A stretch of DNA of 64,000 nucleotides. It comes from Arenimonas metalli CF5-1. Lineage in GTDB: Bacteria > Pseudomonadota > Gammaproteobacteria > Xanthomonadales > Xanthomonadaceae. The translations under genes and the position numbers were made by a program. The stretch spans positions 1 through 64,000 of the forward strand of contig NZ_AVCK01000063.1 in assembly GCF_000747155.1 (NCBI RefSeq), written 5' to 3'. Shown one piece after another: positions 1 to 12,230 of this stretch. Below the pieces are notes generated by a model. It did no database searches and was not told the DNA's origin. It was given only the letters and a program-made list of their open reading frames with translations. Positions within the stretch are counted from its first letter, which is position 1. Every line of letters begins with the position of its first letter.

Positions 1-1
1 G

Positions 2-799
2 CTGCAGCGCAAGGACATCTGCGAGGCTTTCGGTCTCACGCTCAACCATGTCACGCGGGAAATCACCGCTTATCGCAAGCTGCACAAGAACAACCTGGTC
101 TACGATCCCGAGACCCGGGCCTGGCGGATCGGGCCGAGCTTCAAGCCAGCCTACGCCACCGGCGACCCCGGCGAATACCTGGCGATGTTGCATGCCTACG
201 CCCTCAGTGGCGAGGCCGCGGTGATGGTGACGGCAGGCCCCGCCGTGAAGGCGGAAACCTTGCCTCCGGTGGCGGGCAAGATCGATCGCGCTGTCCTCAA
301 GGACATCATCGGTGGGCTGCGCCGTCACGGTGGAGTGCTAGTGAAATACCAGTCGTTCTCCGACCCCGAACCTACGGAGCGAACCCTCTGGCCCCACGCG
401 CTCGTCTTCGCGAACGAGCGCTGGCATGTCCGGGCCTATGACAGCCGCAAGCAGCGATTCTCTGACTTCGTGCTGGCCAGAATTCTCAAAGCCCGCCCGG
501 CCACCGAGGCCGCGGCGCCGGCGTCAGCGGCGGATGACCGCGACTGGCAGACGCAGGTCACGATCGATGTCTTCCCTTCCCCGGGTCTATCCGCCTCGCA
601 GCAGGCGGTGGTCGCGCGTGAGTTCGGCATGCGTCGTCAGGGCGAGCTCTGGAGCTGGAAAGTGTCCATGCGTCAGTGCCTGGTCAAGTACTTCCTACTG
701 GCGCACCGCCTCGACCTGCCGGCCAGCGCCGCGCCCCACCGACGAGTGGCTCTGCGCGACCCGAAGCTGGCCAAGGACTATGCCTTCACGGACGACTGA
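2..799 (+). CDS. WYL-domain transcriptional regulator (5' end outside window)
   Basis: The frame is open from the window edge, so the start is missing; 265 residues are visible. The first ~35 residues form a winged-helix DNA-binding segment (RKDICEAFGLTLNHVTREI). The middle is a WYL domain (VLVKYQSFSDPEPTERTLWP, then FANERWHVRAYDSRKQRFSDF), followed by a C-terminal WCX-like part. The wHTH-WYL-WCX layout and size resemble BrxR/CapW repressors, which often control phage-defence or mobile loci and sense a small ligand or nucleic acid. Its 3' end overlaps the end of the convergent zinc-ribbon gene by 22 nt, so the two probably moved together. Its own target is unknown; the operator-like palindrome upstream of that neighbour is a candidate. 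The family call is firm, the role is inferred. Confidence 0.8.
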   Translation: MQRKDICEAFGLTLNHVTREITAYRKLHKNNLVYDPETRAWRIGPSFKPAYATGDPGEYLAMLHAYALSGEAAVMVTAGPAVKAETLPPVAGKIDRAVLKDIIGGLRRHGGVLVKYQSFSDPEPTERTLWPHALVFANERWHVRAYDSRKQRFSDFVLARILKARPATEAAAPASAADDRDWQTQVTIDVFPSPGLSASQQAVVAREFGMRRQGELWSWKVSMRQCLVKYFLLAHRLDLPASAAPHRRVALRDPKLAKDYAFTDD

Positions 800-2427
800 T
801 CGCCGGGGAGGAACGCGATGATGTCCTCCAAGGTCATGGGCCGGGACGCAAGGCCCAACCGCATCGCCGGCGTTTTGCGGTCCTCCCCGACCAGGACGAA
901 GTTGTACGTGACCCGGAAGATCTCAAGCAGCCGCATGACGACCGTGGGGTTGTAGACGGCATAGCCGTGCCACCGGGTGTTGGAGCTCGGCGAAAAGATG
1001 GGGCGTTCGAGCACGGAGAGCCGGCGCCGCACCTGCATGAAGAAGCGGTCAAGCGCGTGCATTCTCACATCCAGCAGATAATCGGCCAGGGTCGAAGGGT
1101 CCAGATCACCTCGGTCCGACAGGTAGCACATGGCCTTGGCCGGCTCGCCCATATTGGGCATTGGATGCGGCACCCACCGTTTCACCACCGGCAGGCCTAG
1201 AAACTCTGGGTGACCGATCGCAGACAGCAGCAGCTGTTTGGCGACGTCAAACTTGCGCATCCCCGGGTGTGCGGCTTGCGCTTTTGCCAAGGCGGCTTCG
1301 CTGGCGGCCAGGAGTCGCTTCTTCTGGTCCACAGATAGAGACTTATCGATCCTTACCCAAAAGGCTTCGACCGTTCCCGCCTTGACCCGAGGCCCGAACG
1401 CGGCGAAGCATCCGCCGTGCAGGCCGGGGTCCCGGTCGAGATAGAAGTGAAGCTGCTCAATCTCCGGCAGCAGCTGCCCAATGCGGTAGAAGTGGGCGTA
1501 GATCGTATAGGGCGAGTGGATGCGGACGCCGCGCGAGGGCAAGCGAGACTCCTCTGGCAAGGGATCCTCGGCCTCGTTCGGTCCATCCTCGAACGGCAAG
1601 AAGATGCGTGCGTACTTTCGAAACGCCGGCCGTTTCGCGGGATCGCCGCACGCTTGCGCGGCCATTTCCAGATCGTGCACGTCGTAACGCGGATCGTAGT
1701 CGAGATGGAGGCCAAGCACGAAACCTGATGAGGTCTCGGCGCTGGCCACCGCGCCCATCTGGGTGACCCGCCGGTCGAACTGGCTACTCCAGTTGAGGAC
1801 GTGCTCCTGCCGATCCACTGCAATGCCAAGACGGGTCTTCTTCAGTGACTGCAACCGCTCATCATGCGCCGCGGCAACGCGCAGACACTGCTCATGAATG
1901 AATCCGATCCTCTGGTAGATGACAGGCGCCGTCACTTCCGCGACCTCGCAAATGCGGCGCATCGGGGACTTGTTGATCAGCAAGCGATAGATGATCGCCG
2001 TCTTGCCTGGCAGCCGTTGCCGAAGTGAAGATCGGATCGGGACAGTGAAGGTCTTGGCGCACGCCTTGCACCGGAAACGCCTCGACCCGGCGGCTGTGGT
2101 TCCGAAGGCCTGATAGCGCGTGGGTGGCGATGTGTCGGCCAGCCCGTTGTGAGTACAATTTTCGTTGCGGCAGGCTATCGAGCTAACCTGGGCCGGGGCG
2201 TGGGTGATCCGCTCCAGCTCTTCCACGACCGCCCGATTACTCTTGATGGCGTTCGTTTCGTTGCAGAGCTTGCATCGCAAGCCAGCCGTGTTCTTGCCCG
2301 ACCCCACGGCAATGTAGTTGTCGACCACCTTCGGGTTCGGGCCCCTATCAACCCGAGCCAACGGGAGGACGCCGAAGTTCGCACAGCGCGGGTTGCGGCA
2401 GGAGTTCACCTGCACCCCCTGAACCAT
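778..2427 (-). CDS. Two-zinc-ribbon, HTH and transposase-like protein of unknown function
   Basis: About 549 residues from ATG 2427; the frame stays open to a TTG at 2466, so the start is uncertain. Two CxxxxC..CxxC zinc ribbons lie near the N-terminus (CRNPRCAN..RCKLCNE and CRNENCTH..RCKACAK); the second resembles the InsA-type ribbon of IS1-family transposases. A helix-turn-helix follows (RRICEVAEVTAPVIYQRI), then an RNase H-like stretch with candidate acidic residues (GIAVDRQEH, HFYLDRDPGL). The C-terminus (IFRVTYNFVLVGEDRKTPAM) is like the end of many DDE transposases. It is much longer than an IS1 transposase, and I saw no terminal inverted repeats or target duplication. It could be a domesticated transposase or a nucleic-acid-binding effector. 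A near-consensus promoter lies upstream. I do not recognise a named family. Confidence 0.6.
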   Translation of the reverse strand: MVQGVQVNSCRNPRCANFGVLPLARVDRGPNPKVVDNYIAVGSGKNTAGLRCKLCNETNAIKSNRAVVEELERITHAPAQVSSIACRNENCTHNGLADTSPPTRYQAFGTTAAGSRRFRCKACAKTFTVPIRSSLRQRLPGKTAIIYRLLINKSPMRRICEVAEVTAPVIYQRIGFIHEQCLRVAAAHDERLQSLKKTRLGIAVDRQEHVLNWSSQFDRRVTQMGAVASAETSSGFVLGLHLDYDPRYDVHDLEMAAQACGDPAKRPAFRKYARIFLPFEDGPNEAEDPLPEESRLPSRGVRIHSPYTIYAHFYRIGQLLPEIEQLHFYLDRDPGLHGGCFAAFGPRVKAGTVEAFWVRIDKSLSVDQKKRLLAASEAALAKAQAAHPGMRKFDVAKQLLLSAIGHPEFLGLPVVKRWVPHPMPNMGEPAKAMCYLSDRGDLDPSTLADYLLDVRMHALDRFFMQVRRRLSVLERPIFSPSSNTRWHGYAVYNPTVVMRLLEIFRVTYNFVLVGEDRKTPAMRLGLASRPMTLEDIIAFLPGDQSSVKA

Positions 2428-2497
2428 TTCGGGGCAACGTTCGCTCGTCGGTGGAATAGCGCGCAAAAAAGAACCCCCAGTCGGAATCGACCTAGGG

Positions 2498-2526
2498 ATT
2501 ATAGAGCCGGGAACCTATACCGTCAA
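2498..2526 (-). promoter_or_regulatory. Near-consensus sigma-70 promoter of the zinc-ribbon gene
   Basis: Read on the minus strand, TTGACG (2521-2526) and a perfect TATAAT (2498-2503) are separated by exactly 17 bp. The -10 box lies about 70 bp before ATG 2427 and about 31 bp before the alternative TTG. It is the best promoter match I saw in the window. Confidence 0.7.
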
Positions 2527-2527
2527 C

Positions 2528-2537
2528 ACGTTAACGT
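2528..2537. promoter_or_regulatory. Perfect 10-bp palindrome beside the -35 box, candidate operator
   Basis: ACGTTAACGT is a perfect palindrome one base upstream of the -35 hexamer of the minus-strand promoter. A dimeric regulator bound here would touch RNA polymerase. The neighbouring WYL protein is the obvious candidate, but nothing in the sequence proves the link. Confidence 0.4.
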
Positions 2538-2584
2538 AACGGCTGGGGGATTCCCGGGCCTTTTCCTTGGGTTCGGACGCGGGA

Positions 2585-4531
2585 TCAGAGCCGGTCTTCG
2601 GCGACCCGCACCGTGTAGACCTTGCGCAGCGCCTTCGTGTACTCCTGGAACTCGACCAGGCCGCGGGCCTGCGCGAACTGGCCGAGGATCAGCGTGCGGG
2701 TGGCGTCGTCGAGCGTGGCCAGGTCGCCCGGGGTGACCGCGGTCACCTCGAACAGCACCTGGCGGTCCGCACCGACCTTGGCGATGCCGAACGAGGGCTT
2801 GCCCTCCTCCGGCGCGGCCACGCGGAAGGCCTCGGCCAGCAGCGCCGGCGGCAGCCCGGCCTGGCGGGGAATGTTCTCGAGCTCGGCCACGGTGCGGCCG
2901 ACCTCGGTGGCCAGCGCATCGAGCGTCTCGCCGGCACGCGCACGCTCGAGCAGCGCCTCGGCCTGGGCCTGCGCGGCCTGGGCCAGGCGGTCGGCGTTGA
3001 GGTCGGAGAGCACGCGGTCCTTGACCTCGGCGAACGGGATCGCGGCCTCGGGCACGTGCTCGACGACATGGATGACCACGATGTGGTTGGGTCCGATCTC
3101 GATCGCGTCGCTGACCTGGCGCTCGGTCTTCTGCGCGTCGCTGAAGGCGGCCGCACGCACCGCCTCGATCGCCGACAGGCCCTGGTCCAGGCCCCCGCGG
3201 CCAAACAGCCCGGTGCGCTGCACCGGCAGGCCCAGCGCCTCGGCCGACGGCGCGAGCGCGGTCGGATCCTTGTAGGTGCGCTCGATCAGTCGGCCGCTGA
3301 GCTCGCTGAACAGACGCTCGGCTTCGTTCTCGAAATACTCGGCCTCGAGCTCGGCGCGCACGTCCTCGAACGGGCGCTCGGAACCCGGGGTGAGCTCGCG
3401 CAGCTGGATCACGTGCCAGCCATCCGGGGTGCGCACCGGGTCGGTGACCTGCCCGGCCTCGTCCAGCGCGAACAGCGCCTGCTCGAAGGCGGCATCGAAC
3501 AGCCCGGCCTCGACGACGCCCAGGTCGCCGCCCTCGGCCTTGGAGCCGAGGTCGTCGGAGTTCTCGCGCGCCAGCGCCGCGAAATCGGCGCCCGGCGCCC
3601 GGGCCTGCGCGGCCAGGGCAGCGGCGCGCTCGCGCGCGGCGTCGTTGGTGGCCTGGTCGGCATCCACCGCGGCCGCCACCAGGATGTGCGAAGCGACGCG
3701 CTGCGGCTCGGTCACGTAGCGGGAGCGGAGCTCCGCGTAGCGCGCGCGCAGCGTGTCCTCGTCGACCGTGGTGGGGACATCGAGGCTGGCGCCGTCGATC
3801 TCCACGTACTCCACCGCCACCTTTTCCTCGCTGCGGTACAGCGACGGGTTGGCGTCGTACCAGGCCTGCAGCTCCGCATCGGTCGGCGGCTCGGCCGGCA
3901 GCGACGGCGTCGGCAGGTCGAGCAGGCGCAGCGTGCGGGTCTGCTGGCTGAGCTTGAGGAAAGCCTCGAGCTCGGCGTCGCTGGCGATCGCGCTCCCGAT
4001 GATCTGGTTGGGCAGCATGCGGCTGGCGAGGTCGGCACGCACGGACGCCATGAACTGGGCGTGGGTCAGGCCCTGCCCCGCCAGCGTCAGCCGGTACTGG
4101 TCCGGGCTGTACACGCCGTTGACCTGGAACTGCGGCAGCGCCTTGAGCTGCTCGGCGACTTCCTGGTCGGAGATGGTCAGGCCCTCGCGCTCGGCGACCA
4201 GCGCCATCAGCGCGTCATCCACCATGCGGTCGAGGATATTGCGCTTGGATTCGATCGACTCGAACGCGGCGCTGTCGAAGGCCTCGCCCTGCTGCTGGCG
4301 CGCCTCCTGGCGGGCCTGCTCGAAGCGGCGGCGGAATTCCTCCTGGGAAATCTCGCGCTCCTGTTTGCCGAAGACCCAGAACTTGGCGGGGCCCTCGACC
4401 TTGGCGGCGTAGGTCTCGATTTTCGGCGAGAAATACGCCTCGAGGCCGAAGAACGCCATCGTGATGATGACGGCGCCGAGGATGAGGTAAGCGATCCAAC
4501 CCGAGGACTTGTCGCGAATGCGCTGCAGCAT
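2585..4531 (-). CDS. ppiD: Periplasmic folding chaperone PpiD (SurA_N/parvulin, membrane-anchored)
   Basis: 648 residues, the usual PpiD length. A single N-terminal membrane anchor (residues ~12-34, AYLILGAVIITMAFFGLEAY) is preceded by a short cytoplasmic basic segment, so the bulk is periplasmic. The SurA_N-like chaperone domain covers roughly 35-200. The parvulin domain begins near residue 270 (ASHILVAAAVD) and runs through EGGDLGVVEAGLFDAAFEQA and TPDGWHVIQL. A C-terminal chaperone-like segment completes the protein. It assists folding of proteins leaving the Sec translocon. It follows hupB and two tRNAs, the usual family order, and a terminator separates it from the tRNAs. Confidence 0.93.
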   Translation of the reverse strand: MLQRIRDKSSGWIAYLILGAVIITMAFFGLEAYFSPKIETYAAKVEGPAKFWVFGKQEREISQEEFRRRFEQARQEARQQQGEAFDSAAFESIESKRNILDRMVDDALMALVAEREGLTISDQEVAEQLKALPQFQVNGVYSPDQYRLTLAGQGLTHAQFMASVRADLASRMLPNQIIGSAIASDAELEAFLKLSQQTRTLRLLDLPTPSLPAEPPTDAELQAWYDANPSLYRSEEKVAVEYVEIDGASLDVPTTVDEDTLRARYAELRSRYVTEPQRVASHILVAAAVDADQATNDAARERAAALAAQARAPGADFAALARENSDDLGSKAEGGDLGVVEAGLFDAAFEQALFALDEAGQVTDPVRTPDGWHVIQLRELTPGSERPFEDVRAELEAEYFENEAERLFSELSGRLIERTYKDPTALAPSAEALGLPVQRTGLFGRGGLDQGLSAIEAVRAAAFSDAQKTERQVSDAIEIGPNHIVVIHVVEHVPEAAIPFAEVKDRVLSDLNADRLAQAAQAQAEALLERARAGETLDALATEVGRTVAELENIPRQAGLPPALLAEAFRVAAPEEGKPSFGIAKVGADRQVLFEVTAVTPGDLATLDDATRTLILGQFAQARGLVEFQEYTKALRKVYTVRVAEDRL

Positions 4532-4575
4532 GTGGGCTTTGCCGTTCGAAGGTGGAGCCCGGTTTCCCGGGCCGG

Positions 4576-4604
4576 AAAAAACGAAGGCGCCCTTGTGGGG
4601 CGCC
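4576..4604 (-). terminator. Intrinsic terminator downstream of tRNA-Asp
   Basis: Minus strand: a 7-bp GC stem (GGCGCCC..GGGCGCC, 5-nt loop) is followed closely by TTCGTTTTTT. It closes the hupB-tRNA unit just before ppiD. Confidence 0.8.
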
Positions 4605-4614
4605 CTCGAGGATA

Positions 4615-4691
4615 TGGCGGAGTGGACGGGACTCGAACCCGCGACCTCCGGCGTGACAGGCCAGCATTCTAACCGACTGAACTACCACTCC
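4615..4691 (-). tRNA. tRNA-Asp (GUC)
   Basis: 77 nt including encoded CCA. The acceptor GGAGTGG/CCACTCC is fully paired and the anticodon loop CTGTCAC gives anticodon GTC. T-arm GCGGGTTCGAGTCCCGT is intact. Confidence 0.97.
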
Positions 4692-4705
4692 GCTGAATCA
4701 CTTAC

Positions 4706-4780
4706 TGGTGGGTGCTGAGGGTTTCGAACCCCCGACCCTCGCCTTGTAAGGGCGACGCTCTACCGCTGAGCTAAGCACCC
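4706..4780 (-). tRNA. tRNA-Val (UAC)
   Basis: 75 nt including encoded CCA. Acceptor GGGTGCT pairs with AGCACCC; the anticodon loop CTTACAA gives anticodon TAC. The 5' end lies 11 nt after the hupB stop, so it is probably processed from the hupB transcript. Confidence 0.97.
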
Positions 4781-4791
4781 CTACAAGACGC

Positions 4792-5064
4792 TCAGTTTAC
4801 AGCATCCTTTAGGGCTTTGCCAGCCTTGAACGCAGGATTTTTCGAAGCCTTGATTTTGATGGTGTCGCCGGTCTGCGGATTGCGGCCCTGGCGGGCGGCG
4901 CGCTTGCGGACGGAGAAGGTGCCAAAGCCCACCAGAGTGATGGTTTCGCCCTTCTTGAGCGCCTTCTTGATCACTTCGATCATGGCGTCGACAGCGCGGC
5001 CGGCGTCAGCCTTGGACAGCTCGGCGCCATCGGCGACGGCACTCGTAAATTCGGCTTTGTTCAT
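4792..5064 (-). CDS. hupB: DNA-binding protein HU-beta
   Basis: 90 residues, the canonical HU length, starting [20 protein letters not shown]. The DNA-binding arm includes [20 protein letters not shown] and the family TG(D/E)TIKI stretch. HU is a histone-like nucleoid protein that bends DNA as a dimer. The frame extends 28 codons upstream, but ATG 5064 gives the family start and has a purine-rich Shine-Dalgarno (AGGGAG). It lies downstream of lon, the usual proteobacterial order, and has its own promoter at 5193-5221. Confidence 0.96.
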   Translation of the reverse strand: MNKAEFTSAVADGAELSKADAGRAVDAMIEVIKKALKKGETITLVGFGTFSVRKRAARQGRNPQTGDTIKIKASKNPAFKAGKALKDAVN

Positions 5065-5192
5065 TATTGACTCCCTGGGCGGGGGGTTACCCGCATTCTG
5101 AAAAACCGGACCGGCCCGGCAATGGCCTGGGGCGCGGCTCCGATCCACCTGTGCCAGCGCACCCGGAGGTTTCCGGTGCGAAGGTTGGATGA

Positions 5193-5221
5193 TTTATACC
5201 AGTCGCATTTTGACCGCGCAA
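5193..5221 (-). promoter_or_regulatory. Probable sigma-70 promoter of hupB
   Basis: Minus strand: TTGCGC (5216-5221), 17-bp spacer, TATAAA (5193-5198), about 130 nt before the hupB ATG and after the lon stop. Confidence 0.6.
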
Positions 5222-5273
5222 TACGCGAAAGCCAGATATTTCGCGGGTTTCAGGGGCTTGCGGCGCTTCGCGA

Positions 5274-7709
<2,436 letters not shown>

Positions 7710-7789
7710 GGGATTGGCTCCGTCGGGGGCCGGGGGCCCCGCTATGGCTCAGGTTATGGGGGCCGCGGGCGCCGCTTGCAAGTTTTTCT

Positions 7790-7823
7790 TCCGGAAAAGA
7801 AACGGGCCGGAAAGACCGGCCCG
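7790..7823 (-). terminator. Intrinsic terminator of clpX
   Basis: Minus strand: an 8-bp stem CGGGCCGG..CCGGCCCG with a short loop, followed by TTTCTTTTCC, just after the clpX stop and before lon. Confidence 0.85.
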
Positions 7824-7849
7824 GGATTCAAGCACTTGCAGCGTCCGGC

Positions 7850-9145
<1,296 letters not shown>

Positions 9146-9259
9146 GCTCTGGTTGCCCTGGTGGAATGGGTCGGAATCGAGAATATCACAGGCCGCCAAT
9201 GGTCAAGCCCCGACCCGGACGGGGCCGGATCGGGGCATGAAGGCGGCGTTCGGGGCCGG

Positions 9260-9883
9260 TCAACCGGCCTGGACGGTGTCGTCGGGCCGCGAGCTGATGA
9301 CCGCATCCACGACGCCGTAGGCCTTGGCCTCTTCCGACGACATGAAGTAGTCGCGCTCGACGTCGCGCTCGATCTTGTCGATCGGCTGCCCAGTGTTGTC
9401 GGACAGCTCCTTGTTCAGGCGCTCGCGCAGGAACAGGATTTCCTTGGCCTGGATCGCGATGTCGCTGGCCTGGCCCTGGGCGCCGCCCGAGGGCTGGTGG
9501 ATCATGACGCGCGAGTTCGGGAGGATGTAGCGCTTGCCCTTGGTGCCGGCGGCCAGCAGGAAGGAACCCATGCTGGCGGCCTGGCCGACGCAGATGGTGC
9601 TCACGTCCGGCTTGATGAAGCGCATCGTGTCGTAGATCGCCAGGCCGGCGGTGACGATGCCGCCGGGCGAGTTGATGTACAGGCTGATGTCCTTCTCGGG
9701 GTTCTCGGCCTCGAGGAACAGCAGCTGGGCGACGATCACGTTCGCCATGTAGTCGTCGATGGGGCCGACCAGGAAGATCACGCGCTCCTTGAGCAGGCGC
9801 GAGTAGATGTCATACGCCCGCTCGCCGCGGCTGGTCTGCTCGACCACCATCGGCACCAGGTTCAAGCCCTTGATCGGTTCCAT
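9260..9883 (-). CDS. clpP: ATP-dependent Clp protease proteolytic subunit
   Basis: 207 residues, the E. coli length. The catalytic triad is visible: Ser104 (GQAASMGS), His129 ([10 protein letters not shown]) and Asp178 (ERDYF). ClpP forms the tetradecameric peptidase chamber that works with ClpX. It sits between tig and clpX on the same strand; the 25-nt gap to tig suggests one transcript, with clpX 114 nt further on. Confidence 0.98.
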   Translation of the reverse strand: MEPIKGLNLVPMVVEQTSRGERAYDIYSRLLKERVIFLVGPIDDYMANVIVAQLLFLEAENPEKDISLYINSPGGIVTAGLAIYDTMRFIKPDVSTICVGQAASMGSFLLAAGTKGKRYILPNSRVMIHQPSGGAQGQASDIAIQAKEILFLRERLNKELSDNTGQPIDKIERDVERDYFMSSEEAKAYGVVDAVISSRPDDTVQAG

Positions 9884-9908
9884 GCGACGTCCTCCGTTTT
9901 GGCCGATC

Positions 9909-11210
9909 TTACGCGGCCGGGCGCATCAGTTCGGTGAAGCTCAGCGCCTGCTCGGTCGCGTCGGCCCGCTCGGCGATCCAGTCGATCACCTGCTCTTCCA
10001 TCACGCGGTTCCGGAGGCCCTGCATGAGGTTGGGGTCGTTCTTGTAGAGTTCAACGACCTGCTCCGGCTCCTCGTAGGTCGAGGCGATCAGCTGCAGGGT
10101 CTCGTTCAGGCGGCGGCCGTCGAGCTTGAGGTTGTTCTGGCGGGCGACCTCGCCGACCAGCAGCGCCGCGGCGACGCGGTTGCGGGCGGCCGGCATGAAC
10201 ATCTCCGGGTCGGCCTTGGCGTTGGCCTGGCCCTGCTGGCGGGCCTGCTGCTCGGCGGCAGCGGCCATGTTGCGGGCCTCGGCCTGGACCAGGCGCGGCG
10301 GCAGCTCGACGCTGCTGTACGCGGCCACCAGCTTGGAAGCCACTTCCGCGCGCAGGCGCGCCATCAGCGTGCCCTTGAGCTCGCGCTCGAGGTTGGCGCG
10401 CACTTCCTTGCGGAACTGCTCGACCTTGCCGTTCTTGATGCCGAAGCTCTTGACGAAGGCTTCGTCGATCTCGGGCAGGTGCGGCTCGGAGACCTTGTGC
10501 ACCTTGAGCTGGACCTTGGCGGACTTGCCGGCCAGCTCGGTGGCGCGCCAGTCAGCCGGGAAGGTCATGTCGACCTCGCGCTCGTCGCCGGCGGACATGC
10601 CGGCCAGCGCGGCCTCGAGTTCGGGCAGCATCACGGCCGAACCCAGCACGGTGTTGCCCTTGTCGCTGCCCTCGGCGGGCATGCGCAGCTCGCCGCTGGT
10701 GGCGACGGTCTCGACCGCCAGCAGGTCACCCGGCTGCGCCGGGCGCTCGACCGCGACCCAGGTGCGGCGCTGCGCGCGCAGGGTCTCGATCATGCCGTCG
10801 ATGTCGGTGTCCTCGATGGACGAGGTGGTGCGCACGACCTTGAGCTGCTTCGGGTCGATGGTGCCGAAATCAGGCACGACCTCGAAGGTGGCGGTGAAGC
10901 GGATCTCGCCCTCGGCGGCGGCCGGGTCGGCCTTCAGCTCGGGGTTGCCGGCGACCAGCAGCTTCTGCTCGCGCAGGGCCTCGCCGAGGCTTTCGCGGAC
11001 CAGCTCGCCGTAGGCCTCGCTGCGGACCTGCGGCCCGAAGCGCTGCTCGATGACCTTGGCGGGCACCTTGCCCTTGCGGAAGCCCTTGATGTTCGCTGTG
11101 CGCGCGATCTCGACCAGGCGCTTGCCGACGACGCCGTCGAGGCGCTCCGCCGGCAGGGTGATGGTGAGGCGGCGTTCCAGGTTGGCGGTGTTCTCGAGCG
11201 AAACTTGCAT
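9909..11210 (-). CDS. tig: Trigger factor, ribosome-associated chaperone and prolyl isomerase
   Basis: 433 residues (E. coli 432). The N-terminal ribosome-docking domain carries the signature [17 protein letters not shown] near residues 43-60. The FKBP-like PPIase domain follows in the middle (around [20 protein letters not shown]), then the alpha-helical chaperone domain. It binds nascent chains at the ribosomal exit tunnel. It heads the tig-clpP-clpX cluster, the usual proteobacterial arrangement. Confidence 0.97.
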   Translation of the reverse strand: MQVSLENTANLERRLTITLPAERLDGVVGKRLVEIARTANIKGFRKGKVPAKVIEQRFGPQVRSEAYGELVRESLGEALREQKLLVAGNPELKADPAAAEGEIRFTATFEVVPDFGTIDPKQLKVVRTTSSIEDTDIDGMIETLRAQRRTWVAVERPAQPGDLLAVETVATSGELRMPAEGSDKGNTVLGSAVMLPELEAALAGMSAGDEREVDMTFPADWRATELAGKSAKVQLKVHKVSEPHLPEIDEAFVKSFGIKNGKVEQFRKEVRANLERELKGTLMARLRAEVASKLVAAYSSVELPPRLVQAEARNMAAAAEQQARQQGQANAKADPEMFMPAARNRVAAALLVGEVARQNNLKLDGRRLNETLQLIASTYEEPEQVVELYKNDPNLMQGLRNRVMEEQVIDWIAERADATEQALSFTELMRPAA

Positions 11211-11295
11211 GTCAACTCCTGACCGCGCCGTTCCCGGGCGCGAAAATGAAAAAACCCGCAGAGCCCCGAATCATCCCCGCGCCTCCGTTGCCGGA

Positions 11296-11380
11296 TGGTG
11301 CGAAAGGAGAGACTCGAACTCTCACGGGTTGCCCCACTGGAACCTAAATCCAGCGCGTCTACCAGTTCCGCCACTTTCGC
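11296..11380 (-). tRNA. tRNA-Leu (UAG)
   Basis: 85 nt with a class II variable arm and encoded CCA. Acceptor GCGAAAG pairs with CTTTCGC; anticodon loop TTTAGGT gives TAG. Confidence 0.96.
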
Positions 11381-11412
11381 ATTGCCGCGCGGTGACGATT
11401 CAATCGGGAAGA

Positions 11413-11488
11413 TGGTGGGCCGTGTAGGATTCGAACCTACGACCTATTGATTAAGAGTCAACTGCTCTACCAACTGAGCTAACGGCCC
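11413..11488 (-). tRNA. tRNA-Lys (CUU)
   Basis: 76 nt with encoded CCA. Acceptor GGGCCGT pairs with ACGGCCC; anticodon loop CTCTTAA gives CTT. Confidence 0.96.
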
Positions 11489-11541
11489 GTTATCTTCCCG
11501 CCGAAGCGGCTTGCGACGCGACATTATGCCGCGCTTGGAAC

Positions 11542-11619
11542 TGGGGTGGAAGACGGGACTCGAACCCGCGACCCTCGGAATCACAATCCGATGCTCTAAC
11601 CGACTGAGCTACATCCACC
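11542..11619 (-). tRNA. tRNA-His (GUG), with a U6-U67 mismatch
   Basis: 78 nt counting the extra 5' G(-1) typical of tRNA-His and encoded CCA. Anticodon loop TTGTGAT gives GTG and the discriminator is C73. The acceptor strands GTGGATG and CTTCCAC pair except at the sixth position, where U faces U. The rest of the fold is intact, so it is probably functional. Confidence 0.93.
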
Positions 11620-11656
11620 ACATTGTGAACCTTAACCCGTTCCACCCCTCCCGGCC

Positions 11657-11733
11657 TGGCGCGCCCGGCAGGAATCGAACCTGCAACCGCCGGCTTAGAA
11701 GGCCGGTGCTCTATCCAGTTGAGCTACGGGCGC
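11657..11733 (-). tRNA. tRNA-Arg (UCU)
   Basis: 77 nt with encoded CCA. Acceptor GCGCCCG pairs with CGGGCGC; anticodon loop CTTCTAA gives TCT. Confidence 0.96.
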
Positions 11734-11804
11734 CTGCCGGGATGATACCGACCGCGTCCGCCCGCTTCCATGCGCGGTTACCGCAGGTGCCGGGAAAGCT
11801 GGCC

Positions 11805-11881
11805 TGGTCGGGGCAGAGGGATTCGAACCCACGACATCCAGCTCCCAAAGCTGGCGCTCTACCAGGCTGAGCTATACCCCG
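11805..11881 (-). tRNA. tRNA-Pro (UGG)
   Basis: 77 nt with encoded CCA. Acceptor CGGGGTA pairs with TGCCCCG (one G-U); anticodon loop TTTGGGA gives TGG. Confidence 0.96.
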
Positions 11882-11981
11882 GCGGTGAAGCCCGGCACCC
11901 GGGAAGGCGCGCCGCACGAGTTACAACTTTACGGCCGCCCCGGCGGGAGGTGCAACGCACCCCCTGCCTGGGCCACCGAAC

Positions 11982-12002
11982 AAAAAGGGTGCCGAAGCAC
12001 CC
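11982..12002 (-). terminator. Intrinsic terminator after tRNA-Arg (ACG)
   Basis: Minus strand: GGGTGC TTCG GCACCC stem-loop followed by TTTTTG. It splits the tRNA run into separate transcription units. Confidence 0.85.
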
Positions 12003-12016
12003 TGTTTGCCGAAGAG

Positions 12017-12093
12017 TGGCGCGCCCGGAGAGATTCGAACTCCCGACCACCAAGTTCGTAGCCTGGTGCTCTATCCAGCTGAGCTACGGGCGC
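12017..12093 (-). tRNA. tRNA-Arg (ACG)
   Basis: 77 nt with encoded CCA. Acceptor GCGCCCG pairs with CGGGCGC, and anticodon loop CTACGAA gives ACG (read as ICG). Confidence 0.96.
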
Positions 12094-12195
12094 GCAGAAG
12101 CGAAATTATGGGGGACGCTGGCGAAGCCGTCAATGCCTTTGGTGAAACAAAATCCGAAGGCGACCCAAGCACACCTTTGTCCGTCGTTGCCGGGT

Positions 12196-12221
12196 GGAAA
12201 AAACGCCGCCTTTCGGCGGCG
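12196..12221 (-). terminator. Intrinsic terminator after tRNA-Ser
   Basis: Minus strand: CGCCGCC GAAA GGCGGCG stem-loop followed by TTTTTT. Confidence 0.88.
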
Positions 12222-12230
12222 GATTCGACC

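Noticed and set aside
2567-4672. Long plus-strand frame opposite ppiD
   Set aside because: Antisense shadow of ppiD; Arg/Gly/Leu-rich composition and no family resemblance.
11211-11295. Terminator after tig
   Set aside because: An A run is present but no convincing self-complementary stem precedes it.
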